NCBI RefSeq assembly: GCF_002735905.1 | Contig: NZ_PEBD01000008.1 | Span: 930,001-994,000 of the forward strand | DNA: 64,000 nucleotides | Direction of reading: 5' to 3' | Source of the DNA: Williamsia muralis | GTDB lineage: Bacteria; Actinomycetota; Actinomycetes; Mycobacteriales; Mycobacteriaceae | Part shown: piece after piece, positions 42,794-52,900 of the stretch | How the letters are laid out: every line of letters begins with the position of its first letter | Numbering within the stretch: the stretch's first letter is position 1 | Notes under the pieces: generated by a model | The model's input: the letters and a program-made list of their open reading frames with translations, nothing else | The model's database searches: none | Told to the model about the DNA's origin: nothing | Position numbers and translations under genes: made by a program

Positions 42794-43657
42794 TCAGAGG
42801 AGCGGAGACGTGGAGGTCACGGGCGATGGGTCCGCCTTCGGCAGCAACCTGACCGCCAGCTTGCTGTTGACGATCTCGTACATGGATCCGCCGGCGCGAA
42901 CCAACAGATCGAGCACCTTGGCGTCGGCGCCGACGAGAACCCGTGGGCGGTTGCGCTCGATCGCCTTGATGATGATCTCCGCGGCCCGTGCCGACGTGGT
43001 GCGGGCCAGCTTCTTGTCGAACAACTCGGCGGTGTTCTTCTGGTCGTGACCTTCGGACACGGTGGCGTTGCGGGCGATCGCGGTCTTGATGCCACCCGGA
43101 TGGACGCAGGTGACGTTCACGGGATGTCCGGCGATCCGCATTTCTTGATACAGCGATTCGGTGAAGCCGCGGACCGCGAACTTTGCCGCGTTGTAGGCAC
43201 TCTGACCCGGCATGGCCAGGATGCCGAACAACGACGAGGTGTTCACGACATGCCCGTCGCCCGATGCGATCAGGTACGGCAGGAACGCTTTGGTCCCGTT
43301 CACCACGCCCCAGTAGTCCACGTCCATCACGCGTTCGTACTGCTTGAACTCGGTCAGCTCGACCTCACCGTGATGAGCGATGCCGGCGTTGTTGATGACG
43401 AGGTTGACCTTGCCGAAATGCTGGGCGACATCGTCCGCGTAGGTGAGGACGGCTTCGCGTTCGGCAACATTGAGCAGTTGCGAATGTACTTCGGCGCCTT
43501 GCTCTTTGAGCATGCGCTCGGTCTCGTCGAGGCCGGCGGGATTGACGTCCGAGATGGCGACCTTGGCGCCCTTGGCTGCGAGCTGGAGTGCCAGGTCGCG
43601 GCCCATGCCCGAACCGGCGCCGGTCACCACGGCCACTTTGCCTCTGAAGTCCTTCAT
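42794..43657 (-). CDS. Short-chain dehydrogenase/reductase, SadH-like
   Basis: A classical SDR of 287 residues: TGAGSGMG cofactor loop, NNAG, Ser in NTSSLFGI, and YNAAK. The C-terminus extends over a hydrophobic segment typical of SadH/Rv3085-type enzymes. SDR neighbours are also found at this locus in M. tuberculosis (Rv1245c). It would interconvert a secondary alcohol and ketone, feeding the Baeyer-Villiger enzyme, whose gene stop overlaps this start by 4 nt. Confidence 0.9.
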   Translation of the reverse strand: MKDFRGKVAVVTGAGSGMGRDLALQLAAKGAKVAISDVNPAGLDETERMLKEQGAEVHSQLLNVAEREAVLTYADDVAQHFGKVNLVINNAGIAHHGEVELTEFKQYERVMDVDYWGVVNGTKAFLPYLIASGDGHVVNTSSLFGILAMPGQSAYNAAKFAVRGFTESLYQEMRIAGHPVNVTCVHPGGIKTAIARNATVSEGHDQKNTAELFDKKLARTTSARAAEIIIKAIERNRPRVLVGADAKVLDLLVRAGGSMYEIVNSKLAVRLLPKADPSPVTSTSPLL

Positions 43658-45183
43658 GACGTCACCGCTTCTTTCAGTGTGTTGGTCGTGCCATCGCCAT
43701 CGCCTGCCGCGGGAGCGATCGCGGCCGCGGTCGAGGTGTCGTACGCAGCCAGGTCGAACTTACGGGTCAGTCGCCGGTAGTTGAAGGTGAATCCGGGCCA
43801 CAGCGTGGTGATGTTGCCGAACTTGTCCTTGTACCAGCTCGCGCAGCCGCCGGTCTCCCAGACACTTGTCTTGAGATTCTTCTGGATGGTCTCGTTGTAA
43901 TCGTGCTGTGCGTCGGCCCGCACCTCCACCCGGGAGATGCCGTACTGGCGGGACAGCTTGAAGTAGTCGACGAGATAGTTGAGCTGGGACTCGATCATGT
44001 AGACCATCGAGGTGTGGCCCAGCCCGGTGGACGGTCCCACCATCAGGAACATGTTGGGGAAGCCGTTGACGGTCGAACCCTTGTAGGCGTTCATCCCCTC
44101 GGCTTCCCAGACCTGGGCGAGGCTGCGCCCGTCCTTGCCGATGATGTGCTCGAACGTGGGGGAGTCGGTCACGTGGAAGCCGGTCGCGATGACGATCGCG
44201 TCGACCTCGCGGCTCACGCCATCGGCAGTGACGATGCCGCTGGTGGTGACTTCCTTGATCGGGTCGGTGACCAACTCGACGTTGGACTGGTTCAGCGCCG
44301 GGTAGTACGTGTTCGACAACAGGATCCGCTTGCACCCGACCTTCCAGTTCGGGGTGACCTTCGCCCGAAGTGCCGGGTCGGAGATGCCTCGAGCGATGTT
44401 CTGCTTGCCGATGATCTTGGCGGGTGCGAGGACGTTGGGCTGGTGGGTGAGGCCGAACGAGACCAGTTCGTGCGAGGCGTAGATGCTCGCGCGCACCGCA
44501 CGCTGGAACCCGGGGATGTTCTTGAACGCCCAGTTCTCCTTGGCGGAGTAGGGCCGGTCGGCACGTGGCAGGACCCAGGGGGCCGTGCGCTGGTAGACGT
44601 CGAGTCGCCCGACCTTCTTGGCCAACTCGGGGATGATCTGGATGGCCGAGGCGCCGGTCCCGATCACTGCTACGCGCTTACCGGCGAGGTCGTAGTCGTG
44701 GTTCCACCGCGCCGAGTGGAAGATCTCGCCGGTGAAGCTCTCGATGCCGGTGACGTCGGGGAGCTTGGGCTCGCACAGGGGGCCGATCCCGCCGATGAGG
44801 AACTCGGCCTGCCACTGACCCTTGTCGGTGTCGATCACCCAGTGGCCGGCCTTCTCGTCCCACGCGGTGTTGATGACCTCGGTGTTCCACTGGGTCCGCG
44901 ACCCCAGGTCGTACTTGTCGGCGACGCCGTTGATGTACTTGTGGATCTCGGGCTGCTGCGAGAAGGAGCGGCTCCACGAGGGGTTGAGCGCAAATGAGTA
45001 GGAGTACAGGTGCGAGGGGACGTCGCATGCCGCACCGGGATAGGTGTTGTCGCGCCAGGTACCACCGAAATTGCTGCCGCGGTCGAGGATGACGAAGTCG
45101 TCGAATCCGTTCTGCTGCAGCTTGACGGCAGCACCCAATCCGGAAAAGCCTGCGCCGATGATGGCGATCTTTACAACGTTCAT
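43654..45183 (-). CDS. Baeyer-Villiger flavin monooxygenase
   Basis: It inserts oxygen next to a ketone with FAD and NADPH. Two Rossmann motifs are present (GAGFSGLG near the N-terminus and GTGASAIQ), and the class fingerprint F-x-G-x3-H-x3-W appears as FTGEIFHSARW. The protein has 509 residues and resembles MymA (Rv3083) and EthA. ATG 45183 is chosen because -10 TATGTT ends 7 nt before it; ATG 45195 would lie within the -10. First gene of the monooxygenase-SDR-hydrolase operon, divergent from a TetR gene. Confidence 0.92.
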   Translation of the reverse strand: MNVVKIAIIGAGFSGLGAAVKLQQNGFDDFVILDRGSNFGGTWRDNTYPGAACDVPSHLYSYSFALNPSWSRSFSQQPEIHKYINGVADKYDLGSRTQWNTEVINTAWDEKAGHWVIDTDKGQWQAEFLIGGIGPLCEPKLPDVTGIESFTGEIFHSARWNHDYDLAGKRVAVIGTGASAIQIIPELAKKVGRLDVYQRTAPWVLPRADRPYSAKENWAFKNIPGFQRAVRASIYASHELVSFGLTHQPNVLAPAKIIGKQNIARGISDPALRAKVTPNWKVGCKRILLSNTYYPALNQSNVELVTDPIKEVTTSGIVTADGVSREVDAIVIATGFHVTDSPTFEHIIGKDGRSLAQVWEAEGMNAYKGSTVNGFPNMFLMVGPSTGLGHTSMVYMIESQLNYLVDYFKLSRQYGISRVEVRADAQHDYNETIQKNLKTSVWETGGCASWYKDKFGNITTLWPGFTFNYRRLTRKFDLAAYDTSTAAAIAPAAGDGDGTTNTLKEAVTS

Positions 45184-45190
45184 GGGTACG

Positions 45191-45222
45191 AACATACCGC
45201 CTATTGACGAACTGTCAATAGG
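45191..45222 (-). promoter_or_regulatory. Monooxygenase promoter with perfect TetR operator
   Basis: Minus-strand TTGACA (45218-45213), 16 nt, TATGTT (45196-45191), then 7 nt to ATG. The palindrome CCTATTGAC-N5-GTCAATAGG (45200-45222) has perfect 9-bp arms and covers the -35 and spacer. Confidence 0.7.
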
Positions 45223-45243
45223 GAAACGGCGAGCACGGCCCGG

Positions 45244-45268
45244 ACTATTGACGAAGAGTCAGTACTAT
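45244..45268 (+). promoter_or_regulatory. TetR promoter with second operator
   Basis: ACTATTGAC-N5-GTCAGTACT (45244-45266) repeats the left half of the first operator and lies 44 bp from it centre to centre. It overlaps TACTAT (45263-45268), the -10 that ends 7 nt before GTG 45276; this suggests autorepression. Confidence 0.6.
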
Positions 45269-45275
45269 CGGACGC

Positions 45276-45887
45276 GTGACGACCGCTCGGCGAACCCGGA
45301 TGAGCCCACAGGCACGGCGTGATCAGCTGATCAGCCACGGCCTGCGGATGCTCGACAACCGTGCGCTCGACCAGGTGTCCGTCGAAGAGGTCGCCGAGGC
45401 GGCCGGCGTGTCGCGGGCTCTGCTCTTCCACTACTTCGAGTCCAAGCAGGACTTCCTGGTCGCCTTGACCACGGAGCAGAGCAAGCGGATGCTCGCGCGA
45501 ACCGAACCGGATCTGAGCCTCGGCGATCCGATCGAGATCGCCCGGGCATCGTTGGCCGAGTACATCGACTACGTGTCCGCGAACCGCTCGGCCTATCTCG
45601 CGATCTTGCAGGGGAGCGGTGCCTCGGACCCGGCGATGCGCGAGGTCGCCGACCACACCCGGACCGTGATGGCCGAACGGGTGTTGTCGCTGGCCGAGCT
45701 GCTCGATCTGACGCGCACACCGCTGATCGAACTCGCCGTGCACGGTTGGGTCACATTCACCGAGCAGGTGACCGTCCGGTGGCTGCAAGATTCAGCGGGC
45801 GTGGACCGCGACGCCCTCGTCGAATTGATCACCCGTGCACTGCCGCTCATCGCGACACTGGCAGCAGCCACCCCCGACCCCCGATAG
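45276..45887 (+). CDS. TetR-family regulator of the monooxygenase operon
   Basis: A 203-residue repressor with helix-turn-helix SVEEVAEAAGVSRALLFHYFESKQDFL. It is divergent from the monooxygenase with one operator on each promoter, so it most likely represses both until a ketone, alcohol or lipid binds its C-terminal domain. The GTG would start a leaderless message. It converges on kgd through a long hairpin. Confidence 0.9.
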   Translation: MTTARRTRMSPQARRDQLISHGLRMLDNRALDQVSVEEVAEAAGVSRALLFHYFESKQDFLVALTTEQSKRMLARTEPDLSLGDPIEIARASLAEYIDYVSANRSAYLAILQGSGASDPAMREVADHTRTVMAERVLSLAELLDLTRTPLIELAVHGWVTFTEQVTVRWLQDSAGVDRDALVELITRALPLIATLAAATPDPR

Positions 45888-45938
45888 TGGTGGGTTTCGG
45901 CGAGCGCGACCTGCCGAAACGCTCACCAAAACCCACCA
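45888..45938. terminator. Bidirectional hairpin between TetR gene and kgd
   Basis: A 19-bp stem with two mismatches (45888-45906 with 45920-45938; outer arm TGGTGGGTTT) fills the 58 bp between the convergent stops. An alternative 8-bp stem GTTTCGGC/GCCGAAAC (45894-45901 with 45913-45920) cannot form at the same time. Confidence 0.7.
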
Positions 45939-45945
45939 GGATCGG

Positions 45946-48900
45946 TCAGCCGAAGGCGGTGTCGATGATCTCCTGCTGCTCGACGGCGTGCACCTTCGAC
46001 GAACCCGACGACGGGGCCGACATCGCCCGCCGCGAGACCCGGCGCAAGCCGTTGAAGAACTCGGGCAGCATCTCCGGGAGCGCCAGACCGAAGAAAGGCC
46101 ACGGACCCTGGTTGGCCGGCTCCTCCTGGACCCAGAAGATCTCTTCCATGCTGGTGTAGCGGCTCAGCGCCGCGCGCAAACGCTTGTGCGGCACCGGGTA
46201 GAGCTGCTCGATCCGGACGATCGCGACATCGTCACGCTTGTCCTTCGCCTTGCGGGCGGCCAGTTCGTAGTACAACTTGCCCGACACCAGCAGCACCCGC
46301 CGAACCTTCTCGCGTTCGGCATCGGAGGTGAAGGCCGGATCGTCGATGACCGACTGGAATCGACCCTCGGTGAACTCCGACACCGGCGACACCGCAGCCT
46401 TGTTCCGCAGCATCGACTTCGGGGTGAAGACGACGAGCGGGCGGCTGATGCCGTCGAGCACATGGCGGCGCAGCAGGTGGAAGTAGCTTGCGGGTGTCGA
46501 CGGTAGGGCCACGGTCATCGAGCCCTCTGCGCACAGCTGCAGGAACCGCTCGATACGTCCGGACGTGTGGTCGGGACCCTGACCCTCGTGACCGTGCGGC
46601 AGCAGCAGCACCACGTCGGAGGTCTGACCCCACTTGGCCTCACCCGACGAGATGAACTCGTCGATGATCGACTGGGCGCCGTTCACGAAGTCACCGAACT
46701 GGGCTTCCCAGAGCACGAGGGCATCGGGATGACCCACCGAGTATCCGTATTCGAAGCCGACCACCGCGTATTCGCTGAGAGCGGAGTCGTAGGCGAGGAA
46801 CCGTCCCGGATTGTCCGGGTTGGTCTCGGCGACGGTACGCAGCGGTGTGTACTCCTCGCCCGTCTCCCGGTCGATCAGGACCGAGTGACGTTGCGTGAAG
46901 GTGCCTCGGCGCGAGTCCTGGCCGGACAGCCGCACCGTGCGGCCCTCTTCGACCAGTGAACCGAATGCGAGCAGCTCGCCGAACGCCCAGTCGACATCGC
47001 CGTTACGCGACATCTCGTAGCGCTTCTTGAGCACGGGCTGGACACGTTGGTGCACGGTGAAACCCTCGGGCACGTTGATGAACGCGTCGCCGATCCGTTC
47101 CATCGTCTCTTTGCTGATGGCGGTGTCCAGCTTCACCGGTGCCTGCTGATCGGCTTCGACCGACGGGCTCGGTGCCGCCTGGTACTTCTCCAACTCGCGT
47201 ACTTCGTTGAAGACCCGTTCGAGCTGACCCTGGTAGTCGCGCAGGGCGTCTTCGGCTTCCTTGGTGGAGATGTCACCACGACCGATGAGCGCTTCGGTGT
47301 AACTCTTACGCACCGACCGCTTGGTGTCGATGACGTCGTACATCGCCGGCTGGGTCATCGAGGGATCGTCGCCCTCGTTATGGCCGCGACGCCGGTAGCA
47401 GACGAGGTCGATGACGACGTCCTTGTTGAACGCCTGCCGGTAGTCGACGGCCAGCTTGGCCACCCACACGCAGGCCTCGGGGTCGTCACCGTTCACGTGG
47501 AAGATCGGTGCGCCGATCATCTTCGCGACGTCGGTGCAGTATTCCGACGACCGCGATGCCTCCGGGGCAGTGGTGAAACCGACCTGGTTGTTGACCACGA
47601 TGTGGATGGTGCCGCCGGTCCGGTAACCCCGCAGCATGGCGAGGTTCAGCGTCTCGGCGACCACACCCTGGCCTGCGAACGCGGCATCGCCGTGCAACAT
47701 CAGCGGCAGCACGGTGAACGCGCCGTCACCCTTGTCGTGCAGGTCCTGCTTGGCGCGAACCAAACCTTCGAGGACCGGGTCGACGGCCTCGAGGTGAGAA
47801 GGGTTGGCGGTGAGGGAGACGTTGATCTCGTTGTCGCCGAACATCTGGTAGTACTTGCCCTCGGCGCCGAGGTGGTACTTGACGTCGCCCGAGCCGTGCG
47901 CTTGCGACGGGTTCAGGTTGCCCTCGAACTCGGTGAAGATCTTCGAGTACGGCTTGCCGACGATGTTCGCGAGCACGTTCAGCCGGCCACGGTGGGGCAT
48001 GCCCACAACCACTTCGTCGAGGCCGTATTCGGCGCTCTGATCGATCACGCCGTCCATCATCGGGATGACTGCCTCGGCACCCTCGAGCGAGAACCGTTTC
48101 TGTCCGACGTACTTGGTCTGCAGGAACGTCTCGAATGCCTCGGCTGCGTTGAGCTTGGAGAGGATGTACTTCTGCTCCGCGACGGGCGGTTTGACGTGCT
48201 TGATCTCCACCCGTTCCTGCAGCCACTGTTGCTGCTCGGGCTCGAGGATGTGCGTGTACTCCACACCGACGTGCCGGCAGTAGGAGTCGCGCAGGATCGA
48301 CAGGACGTCCCGCAACTTCATCTTGTTCTCGCCGTGGAACCCACCGACGTTAAAGCTGCGATCGAGATCCCAGAGCGTCAGATCGTAGGTCAGCACGTTG
48401 AGGTCGGGGTGAGCCGACCGGGCGTCCGAATCGATCATCAGCGGGTCGATGTCGGCCATCAGATGGCCCCGGTTGCGGTATGCCGCAATCAGTTCCAGCA
48501 CGCGGGCGTTCTTGTCGACGGCGCCCTCGGGGATGTCGCGACGCCAGCGGATCGGCTCATACGGGATGTGGAGCGTGGTGAAGATCTGGTCGAAGAACTC
48601 GTCCGACAACAGCAACTGATGGATGGTGCGCAGGAAGTCGCCCGACTCCGCGCCCTGGATGATGCGGTGGTCATAGGTGGACGTCAGCGTCATCAGTTTT
48701 CCGACGCCGAGCGCTGAGATCTGCTCGTCGGAGGCGCCCTGGAACTCGGCCGGGTACTCCATCGCGCCCGCGCCCACGATCGCGCCCTGGCCCTTCATCA
48801 ACCGCGGTACCGAGTGAACGGTGCCGATGGTTCCGGGGTTGGTGAGCGAAATCGTCACGCCCGCAAAGTCTTCGGCGGTCAGCTTGCCGTCGCGAGCCCG

Positions 48901-49821
48901 CCTGACGATGTCTTCGTAAGCTGCGTGGAACTGCGCGAAGTTCATGGTCTCGCAACGCTTGATCGCCGCGACCACGAGCGTGCGCGAACCGTCCTTGCCC
49001 GGCAGGTCGATCGCCAGACCGAGGTTGGTGTGCGCCGGGGTCACCACGTTCGGCTTGCCGTCGACCTCTTCGAAGTGGCGGTTCAAGTTCGGGAACGACT
49101 TGATCGCCTGGACGATCGCGTACCCGAGGATGTGGGTGAACGACACCTTGCCGCCACGGGTGCGAGCGAGGTGGTTGTTGATGACCACCCGGTTGTCGAT
49201 CATCAGTTTGGCGGGCACCGCGCGAACGCTGGTGGCCGTCGGAATCTGCAGCGAGGCCGCCATGTTCTTGGCAACCGCGGCAGCGGCACCACGCAGGACC
49301 TTGTTGCTGGCCTCGGTCGGTGCATCGCCTGCTGTGGGTGCAGACTTCTTCGCCGGGGCTTCCTTCTTGGTGGGGGTGTCCTTGCGGGGAGCCGGCGCGG
49401 ACTTCTTGGCCGCCGGTGCGGCATCCTTGCTCACCGACTCCGCGGACTTGTCGGTGGTCGACTCGGGCGAGGTGGTGGTCGACGACGATGCGTCCCTGCT
49501 GTGCTCGGACTGGCCCGCAGCGGCCTTGCTCGCCGGAGTCGGGTCGACAGCGGGCTTGGCCGCGGATCCGTTGGCGGAGGACTTGGGGGCAGCATAGCCA
49601 TTCGATGAGGCACCCGCCTTCGGCGCCGACTTAGGCGGGGACCCAGCAGCCGACTTCGGCGGGGATTTCGCCTCCTCGGACCCATTACCCTCTGCGCCAT
49701 AACTCTTGAGGAAGTCATGCCAACTCGGGTCCACCGAGCTCGGGTCTTCTTTGAAGCGCTGGTACATTTCCTCAACCAGCCACTCGTTCTGTCCGAAGTC
49801 TGAAATCGAACTGCTGCTCAC
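45946..49821 (-). CDS. kgd: Multifunctional 2-oxoglutarate decarboxylase/dehydrogenase
   Basis: KGD (OdhA/SucA) has 1291 residues. A short N-terminal helix ([27 protein letters not shown]), an Ala/Pro/Lys-rich linker of about 120 residues, an E2 acyltransferase domain with catalytic His385 (YDHRIIQG) but no lipoyl domain, and an E1 part with ThDP motifs ([10 protein letters not shown] near 705, VNNQVGFTT). It feeds the TCA cycle with partner E2/E3 subunits and is restrained by GarA/OdhI in relatives. GTG 49821 matches the family N-terminus; TTG 49839 is the only longer option. Confidence 0.96.
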   Translation of the reverse strand: MSSSSISDFGQNEWLVEEMYQRFKEDPSSVDPSWHDFLKSYGAEGNGSEEAKSPPKSAAGSPPKSAPKAGASSNGYAAPKSSANGSAAKPAVDPTPASKAAAGQSEHSRDASSSTTTSPESTTDKSAESVSKDAAPAAKKSAPAPRKDTPTKKEAPAKKSAPTAGDAPTEASNKVLRGAAAAVAKNMAASLQIPTATSVRAVPAKLMIDNRVVINNHLARTRGGKVSFTHILGYAIVQAIKSFPNLNRHFEEVDGKPNVVTPAHTNLGLAIDLPGKDGSRTLVVAAIKRCETMNFAQFHAAYEDIVRRARDGKLTAEDFAGVTISLTNPGTIGTVHSVPRLMKGQGAIVGAGAMEYPAEFQGASDEQISALGVGKLMTLTSTYDHRIIQGAESGDFLRTIHQLLLSDEFFDQIFTTLHIPYEPIRWRRDIPEGAVDKNARVLELIAAYRNRGHLMADIDPLMIDSDARSAHPDLNVLTYDLTLWDLDRSFNVGGFHGENKMKLRDVLSILRDSYCRHVGVEYTHILEPEQQQWLQERVEIKHVKPPVAEQKYILSKLNAAEAFETFLQTKYVGQKRFSLEGAEAVIPMMDGVIDQSAEYGLDEVVVGMPHRGRLNVLANIVGKPYSKIFTEFEGNLNPSQAHGSGDVKYHLGAEGKYYQMFGDNEINVSLTANPSHLEAVDPVLEGLVRAKQDLHDKGDGAFTVLPLMLHGDAAFAGQGVVAETLNLAMLRGYRTGGTIHIVVNNQVGFTTAPEASRSSEYCTDVAKMIGAPIFHVNGDDPEACVWVAKLAVDYRQAFNKDVVIDLVCYRRRGHNEGDDPSMTQPAMYDVIDTKRSVRKSYTEALIGRGDISTKEAEDALRDYQGQLERVFNEVRELEKYQAAPSPSVEADQQAPVKLDTAISKETMERIGDAFINVPEGFTVHQRVQPVLKKRYEMSRNGDVDWAFGELLAFGSLVEEGRTVRLSGQDSRRGTFTQRHSVLIDRETGEEYTPLRTVAETNPDNPGRFLAYDSALSEYAVVGFEYGYSVGHPDALVLWEAQFGDFVNGAQSIIDEFISSGEAKWGQTSDVVLLLPHGHEGQGPDHTSGRIERFLQLCAEGSMTVALPSTPASYFHLLRRHVLDGISRPLVVFTPKSMLRNKAAVSPVSEFTEGRFQSVIDDPAFTSDAEREKVRRVLLVSGKLYYELAARKAKDKRDDVAIVRIEQLYPVPHKRLRAALSRYTSMEEIFWVQEEPANQGPWPFFGLALPEMLPEFFNGLRRVSRRAMSAPSSGSSKVHAVEQQEIIDTAFG

Positions 49822-49958
49822 GGCAGTATCTCGCCTCAATTCCCTTTACGTATCCATGTCGAGTCCCGCGCCAGGGGCCGTCTCCGCCGCTATCACGCCG
49901 CCCGGAACTCCGTTCGAAGTATCCAGGTCTAAAGGTTAGTCCCCGAGTGCCGCCGAAG

Positions 49959-52900
49959 CTATGCCGGTCGGTTGCCGCCGTGTCCGGCTGTCGGTTCGCT
50001 CGCCTCGTCTGGTGTGATACCTGCCGTCCACAGGGCGCGATACCTTCGGTCCAACGCCAAGAGCTCGTCATGTGTTCCGAACTCCACGATCTTCCCGCCG
50101 GCAACCACGGCGATGCGGTCCGCTCGCGCCGCGGTCGCCAGTCGATGCGCGACGATCACCGAACTCCGTGATCCGGTGAGGTGCCGGCCGGCCGCCATCA
50201 CCCGTCGTTCGGTGGCCTGATCGAGCGTGGCCGTCGCCTCGTCGAGCAGCAGGAGGTCGGGGTCCACGAGTTCGGCACGGGCGAGCGCGATCAGCTGTCG
50301 CTGACCCGAGGACAGTCCTTGCCCCCGCTCCCCGATCGGATGGTTCATGGCGCCCGGCAGCGCCGAGATCATCGACAACGCTCCCACCGCGCGAGCCGCG
50401 GCGACGATCTGCTCGTGGTCGGCGTCTGGTCTGCCGTAGGCGATGTTGTCGGCGACGGTGCCGGTGAACAGGTGGGGTTCCTGCGGGACCACGCCCAGTC
50501 GGGAGCGGTAGTACGACAATCGGAAGCCCCGGATGTCGGTGCCGTCCATCCGCACCGATCCGCTTGTCGGGTCGTAGAACCGGGCGAGGAGCTTGACGAT
50601 GGTCGACTTGCCCGCGCCGGTCTCACCCACCAGGGCCAGCGAGGTCCCGGCGGGCAGATCGAGGTCCACGCCTGCGAGCGCATCGGTTGTCGACCCTGGA
50701 TAGCGGAACCCGACCTCTCTCAGTTCGGCGTGCCCGGTGAATCCGTTCTCCGGTGTTGCCACGGCGAGTTCGGGCACACCGTCGGGACAGCGCACGCTGC
50801 TCCGGGTGGCGAGCAGATCGGAGATCCGGCGGAGGCCGACCAGCGCCTGCTGGTACCCGTCGAAGACCTGCGACAGCTGCTGGACCGGACCGAATAGCAT
50901 GCCGAGATACAGGACGAAGGCGACGAGGGTGCCTGCACTGGTGCTACCGGCGGCAACCTGGTGCGCGCCGAAGGCGATCACTCCCGCGGTCGCGAGGTCG
51001 GACATCAGGGTGATGAAGGGGAAGAAGATGGAAATTGCCTGCTGGGACACCATGCGGGCCCGAACGTACTCCGCGGCCCTCGCCGAGAACTGCGCCATGG
51101 CGAAGCCGTCGTGCGAATAGGCCTGGGTGGTGCGCACGCCGCCGACGTTTTCCTGGAAGTCGGCGTTGACCTCGCTGACCAATTCCCGTGAGCGGGTGTA
51201 GGCGCGCGACGATATCCGGCGGAACACGATCGTCGCCACGATGATCGGCGGGAACACCACCAGCATCACTAGTCCGAGTGAGGCGTCGGTGATGATGAGG
51301 GCGACCGCCACACCGGCCACCGTGAGGGTGCTGACGATCGCGGTCGACAGACCCGTCTGCAGGAACGTCGACAGCGCATCGACATCGGTGGTCATGCGCG
51401 TCATGATCCGCCCGGACAGTTCGCGCTCGTAGTAGTCGAGGCCGAGCCGCTGCAGGTGCGCGTAACTCCGCACGCGCAGTGCATAGAGGACGCGCTCACC
51501 GGCGCGGGAGGTGATCACCGTCATCACCGCGGCAGCCACGAACCCGATCGCAACGGCCACCAGACCTGCGCCGGCCGCGAACCACAGATGGCTCGACCGG
51601 TCGGACGTGGCTCCGTCGATGCCGTAGCGGGCGATCGTCGGGAAGGCCAGACCAACAAGGGTGTCGATGGATATGCACAGCACGACCAAGGCCAGCAACC
51701 AGCGAACCGGGCGGAGCAACTGACGAAGCGAGAAGTCGGGCCGATCGGTGCGGATGTCGTTGTCGTCGACGTCCGGTGACTCGTCGGCCGGGGGGAGCGC
51801 CTGCACCGCTTCGAGGAGTTTCGGGGTCGGAGCCATCGCACCGAGTGCACCGGCCATTCCACCGCCTCCGCGCGGACCCATCGTCGCCTGTGCGGCGACC
51901 TTGCGCAGACGCGGCTCGGGGTCGGGTGCTTCGCTCGGCCAGAGCGCATCGACCGTCACCGGCTGATCGGCGGCGATTTCCTCGTCGAGGTCGTCGTCGC
52001 GGACATCCGTGCTCATCAGTGAGCGGAAGAGGGGACAGCGAGCGTTGAGTTCGGCCTCGGTACCGACGTCGATGATGCGGCCTCCGTCGAGAACGGCGAC
52101 ACGGTCGGCAAGGGTCAGGGTGGACCGGCGATGGGCCAGGATCAACATGGTCCGCGTAGAGGTGCGCAGATGAGTGAAGATGTCCGCCTCGGTGCGCGCG
52201 TCGACCGCAGAGGTCGCGTCGTCGAGGATCAGTACGCGAGGGTCGGCGTAGAGTGCGCGGGCCAATGCGATGCGCTGGCGTTGTCCGCCCGACAGGGTCA
52301 GTCCTCGTTCTCCGACGATGGTCCGGTATCCGTGTTCGAGTGCGGTCACAAAACCGTGTGCGCCGGCTCGTTCGGCGGCCGAGATGATGCCCGACGGCAG
52401 CGGTGGCTTCTCGTCGGTGGTGGTGTCGAACTTCCCGACATGGGCGTTCGGGGCGATGTTTGCGGCGACGGTGTCCGAGTAGAGGAAGGCCTCGTCGAAG
52501 ACCACGCCGACCGTCGACCGGAGTTCCTGTGTCTCCACCGTGGAGATGTCGAAAGTGCCGTGGTCGTTCGACAATTCGATCGTGCCGGCCTGGGGCCGAT
52601 AGAAGCGGTCGGCGAGTAGGGCGAGGGTCGACTTGCCCGAGCCGGGCGGACCGACGACGGCGACGACCTCGCCGGGGGCGATGTGGAGGTCGACCCCGTT
52701 CAGCACGGGTGTCCGGGCTCCCGGATAGGTGAAGGTGACGTTGTTCAGCGCCAGGCCCAGGGCATCACCGGGCAGGGTGCCGCGTGCGGACAGAGCGGGA
52801 TCGGGTGGTTCGTCGATCACCTGGTACACCCGCTCGACGGCGGCCCGCGCGAGTTGCGCCGACACCAGCAGTGAGGTGAGGAGCCTGGCGAGTCCGGTCA

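Noticed and set aside
42281-43780. 499-codon open frame opposite the hydrolase and SDR genes
   Set aside because: Shadow of the two minus-strand genes; its translation is His/Arg/Gly-rich without motifs.
47047-48717. 556-codon open frame on the strand opposite kgd
   Set aside because: It lies wholly inside kgd, has no family motif, no ribosome site, and its composition is the mirror of the GC-rich codons of kgd.
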